Below are positions 1 through 8,340 of a DNA stretch of 64,000 bases, piece by piece (the stretch's first letter is position 1; every line of letters starts with the position of its first letter). The notes beneath the pieces were generated by a model that searched no databases, had not been told where the DNA came from, and saw only the letters and a program-made list of their open reading frames with translations. A program made the translations under genes and the position numbers. This stretch comes from Gillisella vitis (GTDB lineage: Bacteria > Pseudomonadota > Alphaproteobacteria > Rhizobiales > Rhizobiaceae): contig NZ_LMVL02000005.1 of the NCBI RefSeq assembly GCF_001541345.2, forward strand, positions 413,058 to 477,057, given 5' to 3'.

Positions 1-1
1 G

Positions 2-184
2 GCGGGTGATGTGGCGTTGCGGGCGGCTGTTGGGGATGGTCTTAGCCTTGCCGCGCGCCCGGACATCCGCGAAACCACCCGGATTGCACTGGCCTGGCGG
101 CCATACCGCGCCATTGCGGCACGGTTGTTCTGGGCCTTTTATGCGGCACGTTTACGACGCGAAGCGGCGCCGGTGCCGGTCTGA
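2..184 (+). CDS. DNA-3-methyladenine glycosylase, C-terminal end (partial)
   Basis: An open frame enters from the left edge and gives 60 residues before a TGA. It ends with WRPYRAIAARLFWAFY, which matches the C-terminal signature of AlkA-type 3-methyladenine DNA glycosylases (the helical end of the HhH-GPD fold, usually W-R-P-W/Y-R...LLW-YY). These enzymes remove alkylated bases in base excision repair. The catalytic Asp and the HhH motif lie outside the window, so the call rests on the C-terminal motif alone. It belongs to the core chromosome flank and points the same way as the HNH gene that follows. Confidence 0.7.
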   Translation, partial: AGDVALRAAVGDGLSLAARPDIRETTRIALAWRPYRAIAARLFWAFYAARLRREAAPVPV

Positions 185-282
185 TGGAGAATCAGTTCAC
201 TGCTTATTTATTGGGCTTCACAATCCTGTAACAGCAAGCCTAATATAGAAGGAGCAGATGCCGAATCGATCAGGAGAACGCC

Positions 283-840
283 TTGACGATTGCAGTTTCG
301 CCCCAGTCCTTGCCAGCGCTTGTGCTCAACGCTGATTATAGGCCACTGAGTTATTATCCCTTGTCGTTGTGGTCCTGGCAGGACGCGATCAAGGCGGTTT
401 TCCTTGACCGTGTGAATATCATCGCCGAATACGATCATTCGGTCTGTTCACCCAGCTTTTCCATGCGGCTTCCCAGCGTGGTCAGCCTGAAAACCTATGT
501 GCAGCCGACACGCAACCCTGCCTTCACACGCTTCAACGTGTTTCTGCGCGACAAATTTCAGTGCCAATATTGCGGCTCGCCTGACGACCTGACCTTCGAC
601 CACGTCATTCCCCGCGCCCATGGTGGCGAAACCACCTGGCAGAATGTCGTGGCGGCCTGCTCGCCGTGTAATCTGCGCAAGGGATCGAAATTGCCGAAAC
701 AGGCCAATATGTTCCCGGCCCAAAAGCCCTATCAGCCAAGCGTGCAGGACCTGCACAACAATGGCCGGTCGTTTCCACCCAATTATCTGCATGAAAGCTG
801 GGTGGACTATCTCTATTGGGATTCCGAGCTTCAGCCGTAA
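283..840 (+). CDS. HNH endonuclease family protein
   Basis: The 185-residue protein carries a complete HNH module near residues 90-135. A first Cys pair is in FQCQYCGSPDD, the His-Asp metal/catalytic core is in LTFDHVIPRAHGGETTW, and a second Cys pair with the Asn is in CSPCNLRKG. This is the small zinc-stabilised HNH nuclease type conserved as a single core gene in many alphaproteobacteria. Its cellular substrate is not known. The start is a TTG at 283, chosen because AGGAGA lies about 7 bases upstream and no ATG fits. It converges on dsbB with only 3 bases between the stop codons. Confidence 0.85.
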   Translation: MTIAVSPQSLPALVLNADYRPLSYYPLSLWSWQDAIKAVFLDRVNIIAEYDHSVCSPSFSMRLPSVVSLKTYVQPTRNPAFTRFNVFLRDKFQCQYCGSPDDLTFDHVIPRAHGGETTWQNVVAACSPCNLRKGSKLPKQANMFPAQKPYQPSVQDLHNNGRSFPPNYLHESWVDYLYWDSELQP

Positions 841-843
841 ACT

Positions 844-1356
844 TTACGCCTTCATTCGCTGTGCGCCCCAGAAAGCGATGGCGGCGAGAACAAGGCTTGT
901 CAGGACATTCCAGCCGGCCAGCGACACGCCGAAAATCCTCAGCGCTGCTTCCGTGCAGGATGGCCCCTTGAAGCTGTTGAGCTGCGCAAGGATGTCGCCG
1001 CTGCTGTTGAAGCCCGCGCCGCTGGTGGCCGAGCAGGCGCTTGGGCCCTCCCAGAAATGCCATTCAACGCCGGCATGGTAAACGCCAAGGCCAGCGCTGA
1101 CGATCATGATCAGGCCGAGAAGCAGGATCAGGCTTTTCGTGACTTTGGCGGGCAGGTTGAGAGCGGCGGCGATAACCGTCACCACTCCGATTGCAGCGCC
1201 GATATAATAGGGCTTGCGCTGCAACAGGCAAAGCTCGCAGGGAATATAGCCGCCGAGATATTCAAAGGCCAAAGCCGAGCCGACGACCCCCGCCATGCCA
1301 AGGGTCAACAGGAGGGCAGGGGCAAGACCGGGTCGGGTGGAAGAAAGCGTGGTCAT
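844..1356 (-). CDS. dsbB: Disulfide bond formation protein DsbB
   Basis: This 170-residue inner-membrane protein has four hydrophobic segments and the redox motif CELC in a periplasmic loop (context GGYIPCELCLLQRKPYYIG). That motif is the DsbB signature. DsbB reoxidises DsbA and passes electrons to quinone. A second periplasmic Cys pair is present near residues 100-125 (CSATSG and SCTEAAL). The ATG at 1356 is preferred over an upstream TTG at 1383 because GGAG lies 8 bases before it. It follows the YqaA-like gene in the same direction with about 24 bases between them. Confidence 0.88.
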   Translation of the reverse strand: MTTLSSTRPGLAPALLLTLGMAGVVGSALAFEYLGGYIPCELCLLQRKPYYIGAAIGVVTVIAAALNLPAKVTKSLILLLGLIMIVSAGLGVYHAGVEWHFWEGPSACSATSGAGFNSSGDILAQLNSFKGPSCTEAALRIFGVSLAGWNVLTSLVLAAIAFWGAQRMKA

Positions 1357-1379
1357 GATGGTTCTCCAATCCTCATCTT

Positions 1380-1970
1380 TCAATGGACAAGGAGGCGATA
1401 GGCGACGAACAGGGCGATCAGCACAACAGCGCCGATAGCGGCGATCATGCCGAGGCGTTTTTCAATGAAATGGCGGATCGGTTCGCCATAGCGACGCAGC
1501 AGCCATGCCAAGAGGAAGAAACGTCCGCCACGCGCGACGATGGCCGTCATGATGAACAACCAGATATCCACATGGGCGACGCCCGACAGGATGGTTACTA
1601 CCTTGATCGGCGGCAGATGGGCCAGGCCGGAAGTGATCAGCAGCAGCACCACCGTCTCGTAATCAACCGACAGGCGCAACTGGTCGAAAGCATCGGCCTT
1701 GCCGTAAAACTCAAGGATTGGCCGGGCAATGCTTTCATAGGCATAGTAGCCGAGAAACCAACCGGCTATACCCCCCAGAACCGAGGTGACGGTCGCAATG
1801 GTGGCATAGCGCCAGACCTTTTCCGGCTTGGCCAGCGCCATGGGCAGGAACAGCACGTCGGCGGGCACAAGAAAGATCGAGCTTTCCACAAAGGAGATTG
1901 CCCCAAGCCAGGCTTCCGCCGATTTTCGGGCGGCAAGCGACATGGTCCAGTCGTAAAGGCGTCGCAGCAT
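1380..1970 (-). CDS. YqaA/DedA-like (VTT domain) membrane protein
   Basis: This 196-residue protein has about five hydrophobic segments and the SNARE-associated/VTT pattern: an amphipathic N-terminal stretch, ESSIFLVPADVLFLPMA, then a Gly-rich helix around GGIAGWFLGYYAYE. The length and pattern match the YqaA branch of the DedA superfamily, whose members are linked to envelope homeostasis and lipid handling. The start at ATG 1970 is preferred because AAGGAG lies 6 bases upstream; an in-frame start at 2024 has no such site. It is probably co-transcribed with dsbB. Confidence 0.82.
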   Translation of the reverse strand: MLRRLYDWTMSLAARKSAEAWLGAISFVESSIFLVPADVLFLPMALAKPEKVWRYATIATVTSVLGGIAGWFLGYYAYESIARPILEFYGKADAFDQLRLSVDYETVVLLLITSGLAHLPPIKVVTILSGVAHVDIWLFIMTAIVARGGRFFLLAWLLRRYGEPIRHFIEKRLGMIAAIGAVVLIALFVAYRLLVH

Positions 1971-2208
1971 GATCGCTCCTTGGCTCGATGCAGAGTGTCT
2001 TTGCCGTTGCGGCGCAGCATTCAAGATGACGAAAGACCGAATATCTGCCGTTCCGTCAAGTCTTTAAGCGCAAAGCCCTTGGGCTGTAAATGCGGCGAAA
2101 ACAGTGATATTGCCCGGATGCCTAACTTTTGCGTGAAACCGGAAATTTGTAAAAAACCCGGTTGACCGCCCCCCCTTTCTCCGTGTAGTTCGTCCTTCTA
2201 CTCTACGT

Positions 2209-2293
2209 GCCCCTTTGGCGGAATTGGTAGACGCGCCTGACTCAAAATCAGGTTCCGAGAGGAGTGCTGGTTCGATTCCGGCAAGGGGCACCA
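2209..2293 (+). tRNA. tRNA-Leu (anticodon CAA)
   Basis: The acceptor stem GCCCCTT (2209-2215) pairs with AAGGGGC (2283-2289), followed by A and an encoded CCA. The anticodon stem CCTGA/TCAGG flanks the loop CTCAAAA, giving anticodon CAA. The T-loop GGTTCGATTCC is intact, and there is a variable arm of class II length. tRNA-Leu genes are frequent integration targets, and the adjoining serine recombinase frame runs into this gene's 3' half, so this tRNA is the likely left junction of the island. Confidence 0.95.
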
Positions 2294-3807
2294 TTCCTAA
2301 CTGCATAGTCAGTTAGTGCATCTATCGCTTTGAATGGCAAAGCGATTTTAGGGGTTCTAGGACCCTGTTTTCGGCAGTATCGGATACGGTCCTGGAACGC
2401 TAATTTCAGGACCGTCCGCCGAACCCCGATATGGCCGGTCTGCCATAGTTTCCAAGGGTTTGCGAGGAATGTGAGGGCTGGTTCTAGCTGATCCTCGAAT
2501 TTCCCTTTCGGCTTGGCCTGATTTGCCAATTGTCCGGCAAAAACGATCTTGCTGCGTTCAAGCTCGGTGATCTTGTTCTCATAGCTGCGGATAACAGTCG
2601 CGTTGGATGCTTCCATGACGCGCGACAGCAATGTCTCTATCTGCTTTTCCACTGAGTCGATTTGGCGCTGCCCGGAGCGAATGATCTCCGCAGCCTGAGA
2701 GCTACGCTGATCCCATGCTAAGGCGAACATGGCCTTTGCGATTGTAAAGAGATTCTGTGTCGGCTGCAGCGTACGGATTACAGCGCCGATGTCCTCCTCA
2801 AGTTTGTCGCGCGGTATCGACTTACCATAGCTCTCACAGGTTTTGGTTTGGCAGAGGTAGTATGCATACGACTTGCCACGTCCCTTGCTCCAGGAAGAGC
2901 GCAACGGCACGCCGCAATCAGCGCATTCGGCCATGCCACGCAAGGCAAAATCGTCCCCGACATTCTTGCGCGATGGTGCATAGGCAACGCCGTCGCGCCG
3001 CGCTTGTACCTTTTCGAAGGTCTCAACGGTGATCAGCGGATCGTGATGGCCCTTAAGCCAGCTGATATCGTATGTCTCGCTGCAAATGTAACCGGTGTAG
3101 AGCGGCTGCGTCAGGATATCGACAACGCGCTGCTGGGTGATGACACCCTTTCGGTTGCGGGGGAATTCAGGGAAGCTTTCAAAAAACCGCCTGACTTCCG
3201 CCTGCGTTTGAAAGCGGCCCATGGCATAACCTTCGAAGGCATCACGGACGATCGTCGCCAAAGGTTCGTCGAGCACGAGCATCTTTCCCCGGCCCCTCAC
3301 AGCCTGGTATTTATAGCCGATGGGCGCGCTGTGCGTCCAATAACCGGACTGCATGCGCGCTTTCATCTTCTGTGCCACCTGACGGCCATTCTGCTTGCGC
3401 TCAAGAGCACCTTGGGCGGCCATGATGGTTTCGATGAACTCGCCTTCCGGTGTCTCATCGAACTTGAAGTTCAGGCATTCGATTTGCGCGCCCCGTTTCC
3501 GGAACGCCTCGCGTAGGTCGAGATGGAATCGTGTGTCCCTCGCAAACCTCTTCAGATCGTCGAAGATAACGACAAAACGCTCGTTCGGCTGCGCATCGAG
3601 AAAGCTGAGCAGCGCGACCATGCCGGGCCGCTTCATGAAGTCGCCGCCGCCAGTAATCGTATCCGGGAAGACAGCGATGACCTGATGACCTTTAGCAGCG
3701 GCGTGTTGACGACACCGCAGTTCCTGACTGTCTAAACCTGACCCATCGTCCTGTTGAGATTTTGCCGAGACCCGGCAATATATGATGGCTTTTGGTCTTT
3801 CGTTCAT
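2248..3807 (-). CDS. Large serine recombinase (site-specific integrase)
   Basis: The 519-residue protein starts with a resolvase catalytic domain (nucleophile Ser14 in IYCRVSAKSQ), followed by a recombinase DNA-binding domain and a zinc ribbon (CADCGVPL ... CQTKTC) near residues 295-330. It ends with a coiled-coil region near 370-430, the normal layout of large serine integrases. It probably integrates and excises the island. The last 14 residues (GAPCRNRTSTPLGT) and the stop are read from the antisense strand of tRNA-Leu. The gene overlaps the upstream 88-residue ORF by an ATGA. The integrase role is inferred from family and position. Confidence 0.88.
   Translation of the reverse strand: MNERPKAIIYCRVSAKSQQDDGSGLDSQELRCRQHAAAKGHQVIAVFPDTITGGGDFMKRPGMVALLSFLDAQPNERFVVIFDDLKRFARDTRFHLDLREAFRKRGAQIECLNFKFDETPEGEFIETIMAAQGALERKQNGRQVAQKMKARMQSGYWTHSAPIGYKYQAVRGRGKMLVLDEPLATIVRDAFEGYAMGRFQTQAEVRRFFESFPEFPRNRKGVITQQRVVDILTQPLYTGYICSETYDISWLKGHHDPLITVETFEKVQARRDGVAYAPSRKNVGDDFALRGMAECADCGVPLRSSWSKGRGKSYAYYLCQTKTCESYGKSIPRDKLEEDIGAVIRTLQPTQNLFTIAKAMFALAWDQRSSQAAEIIRSGQRQIDSVEKQIETLLSRVMEASNATVIRSYENKITELERSKIVFAGQLANQAKPKGKFEDQLEPALTFLANPWKLWQTGHIGVRRTVLKLAFQDRIRYCRKQGPRTPKIALPFKAIDALTDYAVRNGAPCRNRTSTPLGT
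2324..2349 (+). terminator. Rho-independent-type hairpin downstream of tRNA-Leu
   Basis: A 9-bp perfect stem (ATCGCTTTG/CAAAGCGAT) with a 5-base loop is followed by TTTTA in the + direction, 30 bases after the tRNA CCA. It could end the tRNA transcript. It lies inside the 3' end of the recombinase reading frame, so if the tRNA is the junction this terminator is supplied by the integrated element. A second inverted repeat (CTAACTG/CAGTTAG, 2297-2316) immediately precedes it and has no T-tract. Confidence 0.55.
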
Positions 3808-4070
3808 GCGGCCTCCTCGCCATTTTCAGTATCCATAGCGTTGAGGATAGACTTCAGATCGAGTCCGCTGCCAGAAATTTCTTGGCTGGAATTGATCTGC
3901 CAGCCAAGATCGACGAAGGCGACGATGATCGACCAAAGGGTCTCGATCAACACGCGCTTCTGGTCGTCCGGAATATCCTGATCTTCGAGATAAGGCAGCC
4001 ACTCGGTCCAATCGAAGCGCAAGGCCGGTACAGAGGGTTTGAAATGGGTTTCTGTGTCGGTCACGTTCAT
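3804..4070 (-). CDS. Unknown 88-residue protein upstream of recombinase
   Basis: A short acidic protein with no recognisable domain and no signal peptide or membrane segment. It has a Trp-rich middle (RFDWTEWLPYLEDQD). Its stop overlaps the recombinase start as ATGA, so the two are very likely translated together. That coupling suggests an accessory role in recombination or its control, such as a directionality factor, but nothing in the sequence proves this and no helix-turn-helix is obvious. Confidence 0.6.
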   Translation of the reverse strand: MNVTDTETHFKPSVPALRFDWTEWLPYLEDQDIPDDQKRVLIETLWSIIVAFVDLGWQINSSQEISGSGLDLKSILNAMDTENGEEAA

Positions 4071-4180
4071 ATCGAATTCCTTTCTGCCGTTATCTCCTTT
4101 TGCTTCGTCCCGCCCGCTATGGTTGAGAACAAAGAAAGAACATTAGGCTTTAATTCCTACGTTCGTCAAGAATAATCTGG

Positions 4181-4798
4181 CTATGAGCGAGACCAGGTCT
4201 TTCGGCGATGAGGTTGGCTTTCCGGTTTGCGTTGCTCTCCGTCGCGTTGTTGCAGTGTCGGCTTGTGGTAGAGTTCTTCGGCTTCCTTGCCCGCGTCATA
4301 GAGTTCGCGGCCTTCATGGGAGGCAAAGGCCGTCTTCATCATGTCCTTGGCGTCTTTTTCCGTAATGCCATGCCCGATAGCCATATCGACGGCGCCGCGA
4401 TCATAAGCCTGGTAGAAGGGCATGGTCGGCTCCGTACTGATCAGTGCAATGACGAAGTGTGCTTGATCGAGGGCTTTGCTGGAGATGGTTTGCTCGATTT
4501 CGGTGTTGCGGTTCATCAGGCCTTCGCGCATCTGGTTCATGGTCTCGCCATAGCGCTCGCGGAAAATGTCGCGGATGATTGTTTCAGCTTTCAGCGTATC
4601 GAAGCGTTCGTTGCGGGCGAAGGCATGCGCGTAGTCGGAAAGCTTTTCGCGGAAGCTGCCGGATTTGTGGATTTCGCGCGCAACAATGCCGGAGATAGCC
4701 CAGGTTTCATCGAACTGGCTTTCGGTCAGGCTTTGTCCGGTTGAGCTTTGCCGAGCTTGCGTTCTGCGATCGTCTACCGTGTCGGTTTTGTCGATCAT
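4181..4798 (-). CDS. Unknown 205-residue protein of the transfer region
   Basis: A hydrophilic, probably all-helical cytoplasmic protein that I do not recognise. The N-terminal 20 residues are low complexity and the C-terminal 30 are Arg/Lys/Gln rich. The central part (ISGIVAREIHKSGSFREKL...) looks folded. The start has a good AAAGGA site. It lies 15 bases downstream of the 166-residue ORF in the same direction and is probably in one transcript with it. Nothing points to a catalytic function. Confidence 0.6.
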   Translation of the reverse strand: MIDKTDTVDDRRTQARQSSTGQSLTESQFDETWAISGIVAREIHKSGSFREKLSDYAHAFARNERFDTLKAETIIRDIFRERYGETMNQMREGLMNRNTEIEQTISSKALDQAHFVIALISTEPTMPFYQAYDRGAVDMAIGHGITEKDAKDMMKTAFASHEGRELYDAGKEAEELYHKPTLQQRDGEQRKPESQPHRRKTWSRS

Positions 4799-4813
4799 GA
4801 CGAGTTTCCTTTC

Positions 4814-5314
4814 TCAATCCTGGCTTTGTTTCGGGATGCGGCGATCCTGGCCGGAACGTCGTTCGTCGCCGGTGCGCTGATCGCGTGCACGAAGAAATGC
4901 CTCGGCACCCGAGCCTTGTGTCTGATTGCGCTCGTGGGCGCGCGCTAATAGGTCTTCGATCTGGCGCTGTTCCTCGTCGGCGACACCTCGCAAATCGGCG
5001 TCATGCGCAAGCCGCACGTTCCGATGTGCTTGCCAAGTTATGGTGTCGTTGTCGGTTGAGGGAGCGCCAGGTGGCGCCGGGTGATCGAGCTTGGTTTGAA
5101 TCCCCTCGCGATAAAGCCGCTGGCGTTCGGTTTCGACGCGAGATTTATATTCCTCATCAAAACGATCGTTCAGATCTTCCAGCTTTTGCGCAGCATTCTG
5201 TGTGATCTTGGATAGTGTCTCAAAATCATCGATGGAGGTGAGAGTCTTGAGTGCAAATGACAGCGACGCCTTCTGGAACACCTCATTCAATTGCTGGGTA
5301 ATCGTATCGGGCAT
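4814..5314 (-). CDS. Unknown 166-residue coiled-coil protein
   Basis: Residues 1-75 are predicted helical with a coiled-coil-like pattern (QNAAQKLEDLNDRFDEEYKSR), followed by a Pro-rich linker and a highly charged Arg/Glu/Gln tail. No catalytic motif is seen. GGGAG precedes the ATG. It starts a minus-strand run (this gene, the 205-residue ORF, the 88-residue ORF, the recombinase) and converges on nothing downstream. A structural or DNA-processing accessory role is possible but is a guess. Confidence 0.55.
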   Translation of the reverse strand: MPDTITQQLNEVFQKASLSFALKTLTSIDDFETLSKITQNAAQKLEDLNDRFDEEYKSRVETERQRLYREGIQTKLDHPAPPGAPSTDNDTITWQAHRNVRLAHDADLRGVADEEQRQIEDLLARAHERNQTQGSGAEAFLRARDQRTGDERRSGQDRRIPKQSQD

Positions 5315-5376
5315 ATTGCGCTCCCTACCGTGACCAAAATTTGCAATCGGGGACCGTGATCCGGCAGAATGGGACC

Positions 5377-5643
5377 ATGGTGGGATTTCGGTACATTCAG
5401 GATGTCGAGGAGTGGCTTAAGCCACTCGACTACATCGCTTTTTGGGAGGCAGTCACTCCCTACGGTTTTGTTCTACTTGATCGGGATCACTACGATGGGC
5501 TGATCGCGGGCGGAAAAGTGGATGCCGCTCTGGTCCTTCATGGGCTGAAAATCTTGGCCAAGATGGAGTTTCGGACAGCGTTCGGTCTGAAGCACCGGAT
5601 CATCGAGCCAACGGTCGCTCAATATTTGAAGTCCGTTCACTGA
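5377..5643 (+). CDS. Small unknown protein, divergent from transfer cluster
   Basis: An 88-residue hydrophilic protein with a compact pattern (DVEEWLKPLDYIAFWEAV...GLIAGGKVDAALVLHGLKILAKME). I recognise no family. An ATG at 5377 is used; a TTG at 5341 in the same frame would add 12 residues, and neither has a strong ribosome-binding site. It is the only + strand gene between the two minus-strand blocks and its 3' end overlaps the convergent 81-residue ORF by 7 bases. Confidence 0.5.
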   Translation: MVGFRYIQDVEEWLKPLDYIAFWEAVTPYGFVLLDRDHYDGLIAGGKVDAALVLHGLKILAKMEFRTAFGLKHRIIEPTVAQYLKSVH

Positions 5644-5882
5644 CCCGTCGGCTTGAAGAATTCGACCCAGCCGCAGCGTCCCGCGTCGGCGGGAATCGTG
5701 AAGCGCCCGTAGGGACCCCAGAACGTGCAGTCGATATATATGCGTTGCGCCAGCGGATTGTACCGGTCACCATTATCGTGAAAGTCATAGCTCCAGATCA
5801 TATGCGGAAGGCCATACGCGACATAAGCCGCGTAGGCTGTCAGCGGCAGCGCAAGCCAGAAAAACATGGCGATAAGTCTCAT
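5637..5882 (-). CDS. Small single-span membrane or exported protein
   Basis: An 81-residue protein with one hydrophobic N-terminal segment (LIAMFFWLALPLTAYAAYVAYG) that could be a signal anchor or a cleavable signal, followed by an Asp/Tyr/Trp-rich tail with two Cys. The start shares its A with the stop of the coupling-protein gene (TGATG), so translation is coupled. It is the last gene of the coupling-protein cluster. Function unknown; a small envelope partner of the transfer apparatus is the simplest inference. Confidence 0.6.
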   Translation of the reverse strand: MRLIAMFFWLALPLTAYAAYVAYGLPHMIWSYDFHDNGDRYNPLAQRIYIDCTFWGPYGRFTIPADAGRCGWVEFFKPTGQ

Positions 5883-7315
5883 CACACGGCTCCGTCGGTT
5901 GGTGTGGTGAGTGTAATCTTGGGATCGGGAGCAAGCGGGCGGCCTTCGAGCGGATTTGGTGCCAGCAGAGAACAATACGGCGCGGTGTTTTGCTGGCCAA
6001 TCTTTTTACTGAAGAAGAACCCAACTCCCTTGATGTGGCAAAGCTGCTCGTCGGCTGGCATTGCCATGAGACCCGCCGCAGAACGCCAGCGCTGCCTGCC
6101 CAGTTGCAGGTTGGTTTGCAGGCGCAGGCTTTCAGTGTCGGCACCGAGGCTGCTGGTGACGGCATGTTCCTCGCCGATCGCTTTGGAAACACGCTCTGCT
6201 TCATCGAATGAACTGAAGCCGAACCATTGCTTGACGATGGCATTTTCTTCGATCGTCTGAACCGCAAGCCTCCCGAACTTGCGCTCGATTTCTGAACGGC
6301 TCTGCCCGATCATGTGGACCTCACAGCCAAAGGCTCTGAGGGTCGTGAGGGATTCCACCAGGCTCTTCAACGGCGCATTGGTGAACTCGTCAGCGATGAT
6401 ACGCAGCGCTCCGGCTCCGCCATAGAGCGCATCGATGAAACCCATGATATGGAGGGCATAATAGGGGCCGAGCTTGTTGATATAAGCTTGCGGACCGACA
6501 AGGAAGATGACAGCGCCTTGGCTGATCAGATCGGCATGCGTCGTGGTCGCTTCAGCACCGGCATTGTAGAGATGCGAACCGGCGCTGAACAGCCGCACCG
6601 AGCGCTGTGCCCGTTCCAGATGCTGGGGCCAATGCTCGTGACCGACCATGCCCAGAATATTATTGGCCAGTGCTTTCAGGGCCGGATCGCCTTCGGCGGC
6701 TTCGATCGCAGCGAACTTCCGCAGTTTAACGGGATCGCTCAAAAGTGTCCATAAAGCCCCCGGAATGGCGACTTCGGGTTTTCGGGCGAGCGGCACTCTC
6801 ACACCGAACTCATTAATGTTGCGCGGCCAGTCACGGAAATAAAGATTTCGGTCGTCGGGCTCCGCCGGTTCTGGAATGAGGGCGTGCAATATGTTGTCGA
6901 TAGCGTAGATCAGAGCTTCGGGGTTTCGCTGCGCGGCGGCGACCGCCGAGCCGAAAGGATTGAGTGAGACACGATACGGACAATCGTGCGGCAGGACGCC
7001 CATATCGTCGAGGATCGCGACCTTCCGACCAAGTCGCGCCAGCGCGTCGGCAGCCTGCGCAGCGATTTCTCCATTCTTGGAATCGAGCACCAAAACGGCC
7101 TTGTGAGGCTCAGAGGCCGCGAAGGAGAAAAGCCATGGCATCGCGCCGCAAGTCGTCTTGCCGCCGCCATTGGCCGACAGCAGCAGGCTATGTCCCTTCG
7201 GCGCCCAGATCGGGGCGCCGCTTTCCATTGTAAGGCCGATAAGCCGATGGCCCATCGGGTCGAGCGCGTTGCCAGGCATGAGTTTTCTTTTCCTGCGACC
7301 GAAGGCCCAGATCAT
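5882..7315 (-). CDS. VirD4/TraG-like type IV coupling ATPase without membrane domain
   Basis: The 477-residue protein has a Walker A at residues 47-55 (SANGGGKTT) and a Walker B near 303-309 (RIIADEFT), in the arrangement of VirD4/TraG coupling ATPases that deliver relaxosome DNA to a type IV channel. Unlike classical members it has no N-terminal membrane helices. The upstream gene, overlapping by ATGA, encodes a small two-helix membrane protein that could supply them. A longer in-frame start at 7507 gives an Arg/His-rich, clearly non-native extension (antisense of the neighbour), so 7315 is chosen. Transport substrate and partners are inferred from the family. Confidence 0.8.
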   Translation of the reverse strand: MIWAFGRRKRKLMPGNALDPMGHRLIGLTMESGAPIWAPKGHSLLLSANGGGKTTCGAMPWLFSFAASEPHKAVLVLDSKNGEIAAQAADALARLGRKVAILDDMGVLPHDCPYRVSLNPFGSAVAAAQRNPEALIYAIDNILHALIPEPAEPDDRNLYFRDWPRNINEFGVRVPLARKPEVAIPGALWTLLSDPVKLRKFAAIEAAEGDPALKALANNILGMVGHEHWPQHLERAQRSVRLFSAGSHLYNAGAEATTTHADLISQGAVIFLVGPQAYINKLGPYYALHIMGFIDALYGGAGALRIIADEFTNAPLKSLVESLTTLRAFGCEVHMIGQSRSEIERKFGRLAVQTIEENAIVKQWFGFSSFDEAERVSKAIGEEHAVTSSLGADTESLRLQTNLQLGRQRWRSAAGLMAMPADEQLCHIKGVGFFFSKKIGQQNTAPYCSLLAPNPLEGRPLAPDPKITLTTPTDGAV

Positions 7316-7620
7316 CGGATCATCCCCCGGTCCTTGAGGTCGCGCTCGCCTGCCATATGATCGGCGCGGGCCTTGCCGCCCTGTCGCTCGAACGTCCGAA
7401 CAGCGCTGCGGCGCCTGATGATCGCGACGACCTTGAAGATCGTCGCGATCATGTGCGTTCCTCCGCCGATGAAGCAAAGGATGGCGATGGGGCCGAGGCC
7501 CCACCACTCAGGAGATGCCCACTGCCAGCACAGCCATCCGTAGAAGAGCGCCAGCATAGCCGCAATAAAACGCCCGTTGATATCGATGATCGTGCGCAGG
7601 CTTGGTTCCTTGTTGATCAT
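7312..7620 (-). CDS. Two-helix membrane protein, candidate separate membrane domain of coupling protein
   Basis: A 102-residue protein with two adjacent hydrophobic segments (about residues 18-36 and 40-70) and a basic cytoplasmic tail. It overlaps the coupling ATPase start as ATGA. VirD4-type proteins normally begin with two membrane helices, which the ATPase here lacks, so this gene may encode that domain as a separate chain. No sequence identity to known membrane domains can be claimed by eye. It follows the vWA-like gene by about 13 bases in the same operon. Confidence 0.65.
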   Translation of the reverse strand: MINKEPSLRTIIDINGRFIAAMLALFYGWLCWQWASPEWWGLGPIAILCFIGGGTHMIATIFKVVAIIRRRSAVRTFERQGGKARADHMAGERDLKDRGMIR

Positions 7621-7633
7621 GCCGGTGTCTCCT

Positions 7634-8323
7634 TCAGAACGAGAAGCCGCTGCCGATGATGGTCACCGGATTTGCACCGGCCTCCGTCAGGTAGGTGCGC
7701 CATTGTGGGATGAGACGCGCGGCGATCCCGTCGCCGTCGAGTGCGCTCTTGACTTGGCCCACGCCGAGAAGCTTCACATGGCAACCTTTGAGAAATGCCC
7801 CCTCTGGCTTCGGCAGACCTATCTTGCCCGCAGCTAAGGCACGGCCATCGACAGCGGCACTCGATTCCAGGCTGTCGCTAAATACCACCACAGTCGTATT
7901 GCCCGCCGCGCAAACCGGCTCCAGCGACTGGAAGAAGGCGATCAGCGATGTCGTATTCTGCGGAGCGATCTTTCCCGCGTCGACGAGGCCCGGTAAGGCG
8001 CGGAAATAGCCTCCGAACTGCGGTGCGAGCTTTTTGGCGCTCGATGCCCGGTTCTGGGTCACGGTGGCACGGATATCGATGGTGCGGCGCGCCAGACCCG
8101 CATCGCCCACCGAGGTCATCGTGAGGGTATGCGGGGGCTTGAGGACGGAGATATAATTCTCCACGAATGCGCCCGCAGCATCGGCGGAGGTCTGATCCAC
8201 CAAGAATGTCGAAGAGCCGGAAACGTCCAGGCCGAAGATGGTGCGTAGCATTTCCTGCGCCATGGCAGGGATAGCCGTCAGGAAGACGAAAATGAAGCAA
8301 AATGCAGTCAGAATGCGGGTCAT
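7634..8323 (-). CDS. Exported von Willebrand factor A-like protein
   Basis: A 229-residue protein with a typical signal peptide (hydrophobic 4-18, cleavage probably after AMA-Q). Residues 33-37 read DVSGS, the metal-ion-dependent adhesion site (DxSxS) that begins a vWA domain, preceded by a hydrophobic beta strand (TIFGL). A later strand TTVVVFSDSLES fits the fourth vWA strand with its Asp. It is expected in the periplasm, perhaps binding another protein through Mg2+. It sits between a multi-span membrane protein and the coupling-protein genes, so a role in the transfer or contact apparatus is inferred. Confidence 0.7.
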   Translation of the reverse strand: MTRILTAFCFIFVFLTAIPAMAQEMLRTIFGLDVSGSSTFLVDQTSADAAGAFVENYISVLKPPHTLTMTSVGDAGLARRTIDIRATVTQNRASSAKKLAPQFGGYFRALPGLVDAGKIAPQNTTSLIAFFQSLEPVCAAGNTTVVVFSDSLESSAAVDGRALAAGKIGLPKPEGAFLKGCHVKLLGVGQVKSALDGDGIAARLIPQWRTYLTEAGANPVTIIGSGFSF

Positions 8324-8340
8324 GGCTTTTCCTCTTAGGT

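Noticed and set aside
605..1063. 152-codon minus-strand frame across the HNH and dsbB genes
   Set aside because: It overlaps two clear genes and has an Arg/His-rich composition typical of an antisense shadow.
1383..2165. 260-codon + strand frame opposite the YqaA-like gene
   Set aside because: Its His/Asp/Gln-rich composition is that of a shadow, and the opposite strand holds a recognisable membrane protein.
2064..2306. 80-codon minus-strand frame across tRNA-Leu
   Set aside because: It is the antisense of the tRNA gene and gives the familiar false motif of such frames (LAGIEPALLSEP). It has no ribosome-binding site.
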